This document shows positions 62,220 to 64,000 of a DNA stretch of 64,000 bases, piece by piece (position 1 is the stretch's first letter; the number at the start of each line of letters is the position of its first letter). This stretch comes from UBA11865 sp041570195. Lineage in GTDB: Bacteria > Chloroflexota > Anaerolineae > Promineifilales > Promineifilaceae. The stretch covers positions 1-64,000 of the forward strand of contig JBFFWQ010000002.1 in NCBI GenBank assembly GCA_041570195.1, written 5' to 3'. The notes beneath the pieces are model-generated. The model was not told the DNA's origin. It worked only from the letters and a program-made list of their open reading frames with translations, and did not search any database. The translations under genes were made by a program, and so were the position numbers.

Positions 62220-63272
62220 CTATTTGCTACCGGCCCGCTTACGATCGTAGTAGTAGATCGCTCCGACGACGCAAGAGATGAACACGGCAAACGCCGCCCC
62301 AAAGCCAAGCCAAAGGAAAACAGTGCCCAGGAAGGGCTCCGTTTGAGGTTCCTGGACCTCGGCAGATTCAGAACCTGGTGGGCCCGCATTCTGGGAACCA
62401 ATAATCGGATAGGGCGTGCCATTGATAACATCACCGGGCTCTGGACCAGGCTCTGGTGCGGTCGAATTGCTCTCTGTTGGGAATACAATAGGCGTTGGCG
62501 GCGGGGCCGGATACCCGTCTTGCGGAGGGTCGGCCGGCTCGTCTAAGAGGGGGCCAGGGTAGGCGGTTCCCACTGGCGTGGTCTGATTTTGAAACTTGGG
62601 CGAGTTGTTGTCTTGTTTCGAGATGGCAGCACTAGAGGCATCGACGACCGCTATGCTGTTGTACGAATTCCTGGATGTCGCAGCTGACACCACCGCAGTT
62701 CGCACAATCTGCGCAGTGGTGACGGTTGGGCCGGTTGCCCATTCGGGGAGTGCTGTAGGTGGCGGAGTAGCGCCCGCAGTCGAGTAGACGGTCTGCCGGG
62801 TCGCAATCTGGGTTTGATCTTGAGTAGCCGCCGTCGTAGGTGTGGCTGTCTGGCCAATCTTATCCGGCCCGACCTTAACTTCAATAGGATTAGTCCGGCT
62901 CTCATTGCCTTGGCTGGTCTCTACCTCAACCAGCATGTACCAGTTACTGCGACCAAGTATCACATTGTCCTGATCTCGCCTCTTGTACTCGGCGTCAAAG
63001 AGGCTGTCGGGCGGCGCCTCCGATGGCACGAGACCTATCTGTGAAAGCTCTTGGAATGGGCCGCCTTCTTGGCTGGCTCGTTCCACGTAGGAATCGGCCG
63101 TATCTAGCTCTGTGGCTGTCGCCCATTCTAGAAGCACTGAGTTGCCGTCCTGCTGTCCACGGAATTCAGGTAGGCCTACAGTGGCCTTGGCCTGAACGGC
63201 TATTGGTCCCAGAGTAGCCGCAACAGCGACAGTGCACGCGGCAAACACGATCAATCGGATAAGTGTTCTCAT
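62220..63272 (-). CDS. Secreted, C-terminally anchored Thr/Pro-rich protein with a fibronectin-like domain
   Basis: A 350-residue envelope protein. A signal peptide (about 5-28) is followed by a fibronectin type III-like region (about 30-135; VLLEWATATELDTADSYVERA, WYMLVEVETSQGNES), common in Chloroflexota secreted proteins, then a long low-complexity Thr/Pro/Ala linker (about 140-310) and a C-terminal membrane helix with the basic tail DRKRAGSK. It is probably displayed on the cell surface. The ATG is 7 nt after a GATAAT box, so the mRNA is probably leaderless. Confidence 0.8.
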   Translation of the reverse strand: MRTLIRLIVFAACTVAVAATLGPIAVQAKATVGLPEFRGQQDGNSVLLEWATATELDTADSYVERASQEGGPFQELSQIGLVPSEAPPDSLFDAEYKRRDQDNVILGRSNWYMLVEVETSQGNESRTNPIEVKVGPDKIGQTATPTTAATQDQTQIATRQTVYSTAGATPPPTALPEWATGPTVTTAQIVRTAVVSAATSRNSYNSIAVVDASSAAISKQDNNSPKFQNQTTPVGTAYPGPLLDEPADPPQDGYPAPPPTPIVFPTESNSTAPEPGPEPGDVINGTPYPIIGSQNAGPPGSESAEVQEPQTEPFLGTVFLWLGFGAAFAVFISCVVGAIYYYDRKRAGSK

Positions 63273-63279
63273 GGTTTGA

Positions 63280-63285
63280 ATTATC
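63280..63285 (-). promoter_or_regulatory. -10 box of the surface protein gene (leaderless)
   Basis: GATAAT on the minus strand ends 7 nt before the ATG at 63272. The transcript start would be within one or two bases of the start codon. No good -35 is visible. Confidence 0.5.
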
Positions 63286-63598
63286 TTTGAATACCTAGCA
63301 GCCCAGCGTCGAGCGCTTTCACCGAATTGTAGGGTTATTTCAGCGTCATTGCCAACAACGTCAGTGCCAAGACCGTTTCACGCGCTCGAACTCGTGCGGT
63401 AGATTGACGAGATGATAGAATCGGGATCTAGTTCCGTACTGGATCGGTCCATGCGAGTAACTTGGAAGTCGATTTCGCATAGGCATTAGTAATTTCAATG
63501 ACTATCGAACCAACAATGAGTAGGCCATCGCTAAGGCCTCACAGCTTTCCTGACTTCTCAGCGATAGGGCGAACCCAATCCATTAGATGGCAAACGCG

Positions 63599-63628
63599 CT
63601 GACAAGATTCGCTGACAGGCCTTGTCAG
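63599..63628. repeat. Inverted repeat upstream of radA
   Basis: CTGACAAG (63599-63606) and CTTGTCAG (63621-63628) form an 8-bp stem around a 14-nt loop that itself contains another GCTGACA; a third copy GCTGACAA lies at 63643-63650. This could be a repressor site, a leader hairpin or a terminator without U tract. Confidence 0.45.
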
Positions 63629-63694
63629 TTGTAGAATCTCTGGCTGACAAAACGATCTTGCCGAGAGATCTCAAGTTCGGTTAAGGAGTAGCTA

Positions 63695-64000
63695 ATGGCC
63701 AGAACGCAGTCGCAATATGTTTGCCAGCGCTGTGGACGAATCACGGCCGCCTACGTCGGGAAATGTCCCAAGTGCCACGAATTTGGCACCATGGTCGAGC
63801 AGGTAGTCGCACCTGAGAAGAGTGAAAGACGACGGGGCCGAGTAGCCGGCGCCGTCAGTAAACCGATAAGGTTACCGGAGATCACATCCGATGGCCTGAC
63901 CCGCCTGGCGCTTCCCATGGCCGAGTTCAGCCGCGTCTTGGGCGGCGGCATTGTTCCTGGGTCAATCATACTGGTCGGCGGCGAGCCTGGCATTGGCAAA
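63695..64000 (+). CDS. radA: DNA repair protein RadA (5' part)
   Basis: The first 102 codons of RadA/Sms, a RecA-like helicase acting on recombination intermediates. The N-terminal zinc finger is complete (CQRC and CPKC), and the sequence reaches the Walker A motif GGEPGIGK at the window edge. AAGGAG at 63683-63688 gives ideal spacing for the ATG at 63695. The 3' part lies outside the window. Confidence 0.93.
   Translation, partial: MARTQSQYVCQRCGRITAAYVGKCPKCHEFGTMVEQVVAPEKSERRRGRVAGAVSKPIRLPEITSDGLTRLALPMAEFSRVLGGGIVPGSIILVGGEPGIGK

Larger units (their letters stand above)
63273..63694. other. Intergenic region upstream of radA
   Basis: 422 bp with no supported gene on either strand. It holds the surface-protein promoter at its left end and an inverted repeat near its right end; nothing else was recognised. 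Confidence 0.6.

Noticed and set aside
61949..62488. 179-codon minus-strand ORF
   Set aside because: Most of it is an antisense-frame overlap of the intact surface-protein gene (62220-63272); only its last third may hold a gene remnant.
1..64000. tRNA genes (including tRNA-Sec), rRNA, CRISPR arrays, insertion sequences
   Set aside because: Intergenic regions were read for T-loop motifs, regular repeats and transposase sequences; none was found.

Overview
The window is a stretch of a bacterial chromosome that most likely belongs to an uncultured member of the Chloroflexota (Anaerolineae or Caldilineae type). This rests on gene content and style, not on a marker tree: secreted threonine/proline-rich proteins with C-terminal anchors, a secreted sugar dehydrogenase ending in a 'YMPLV'-like tail, tandem S41 proteases, DUF3048, YtxH, GerW/YtfJ-like and bactofilin-like proteins, and cell-wall genes without any outer-membrane genes. 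GC content is moderate to high, with very frequent GGCC-centred hexamers. No rRNA, tRNA, CRISPR array, insertion sequence or prophage was seen.

Layout. 1-9541: envelope and housekeeping genes (GH3 hydrolase running off the left edge, two S41 proteases, smpB, coaBC, DUF423, rhodanese, UPF0316, LysM-M23 peptidase). 9634-18018: a fused folK-folP gene behind a strong promoter with a palindromic operator candidate, then a fatty-acid beta-oxidation operon (two acyl-CoA dehydrogenases, SDR, FadN-like fusion, thiolase). 18136-26639: methyltransferase, DUF3048 lipoprotein, formyltransferase, YggX, a radical SAM selenoprotein, an unknown convergent gene, ATP-grasp and uracil-DNA glycosylase. 26728-36326: lon, aldehyde dehydrogenase, two small sporulation-like membrane proteins, a secreted nuclease, DUF58 and MoxR. 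36491-45738: membrane protein, gyrB, aminotransferase, sugar dehydrogenase, thioesterase, thpR, rel. 45790-53773: YtxH and other membrane proteins, mnmA with a cysteine desulfurase, histidine kinase, GT87, bactofilin. 53891-59521: mtnP, an FtsW-type flippase with a catalytically dead PBP, htpG. 59567-62200: decayed genes. 62220-64000: a secreted anchored protein and the start of radA.

The main discovery is at 22203-23642. The radical SAM gene appears to stop at a TGA at 23598, but the same frame continues to give a C-terminal Cys-Sec-Ala-Glu-Pro tail, and an extended hairpin with a GG-containing apical loop lies 20 nt after the TGA, as a bacterial SECIS should. A standard gene caller would truncate this selenoprotein. 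Other notable points: an acyl-CoA dehydrogenase pair in which only one subunit keeps the catalytic Glu, a class B PBP lacking all three active-site motifs beside its FtsW partner, a Rel protein with a damaged hydrolase motif, a CoaBC with two replaced active-site residues, and several genes whose -10 boxes imply leaderless mRNAs.
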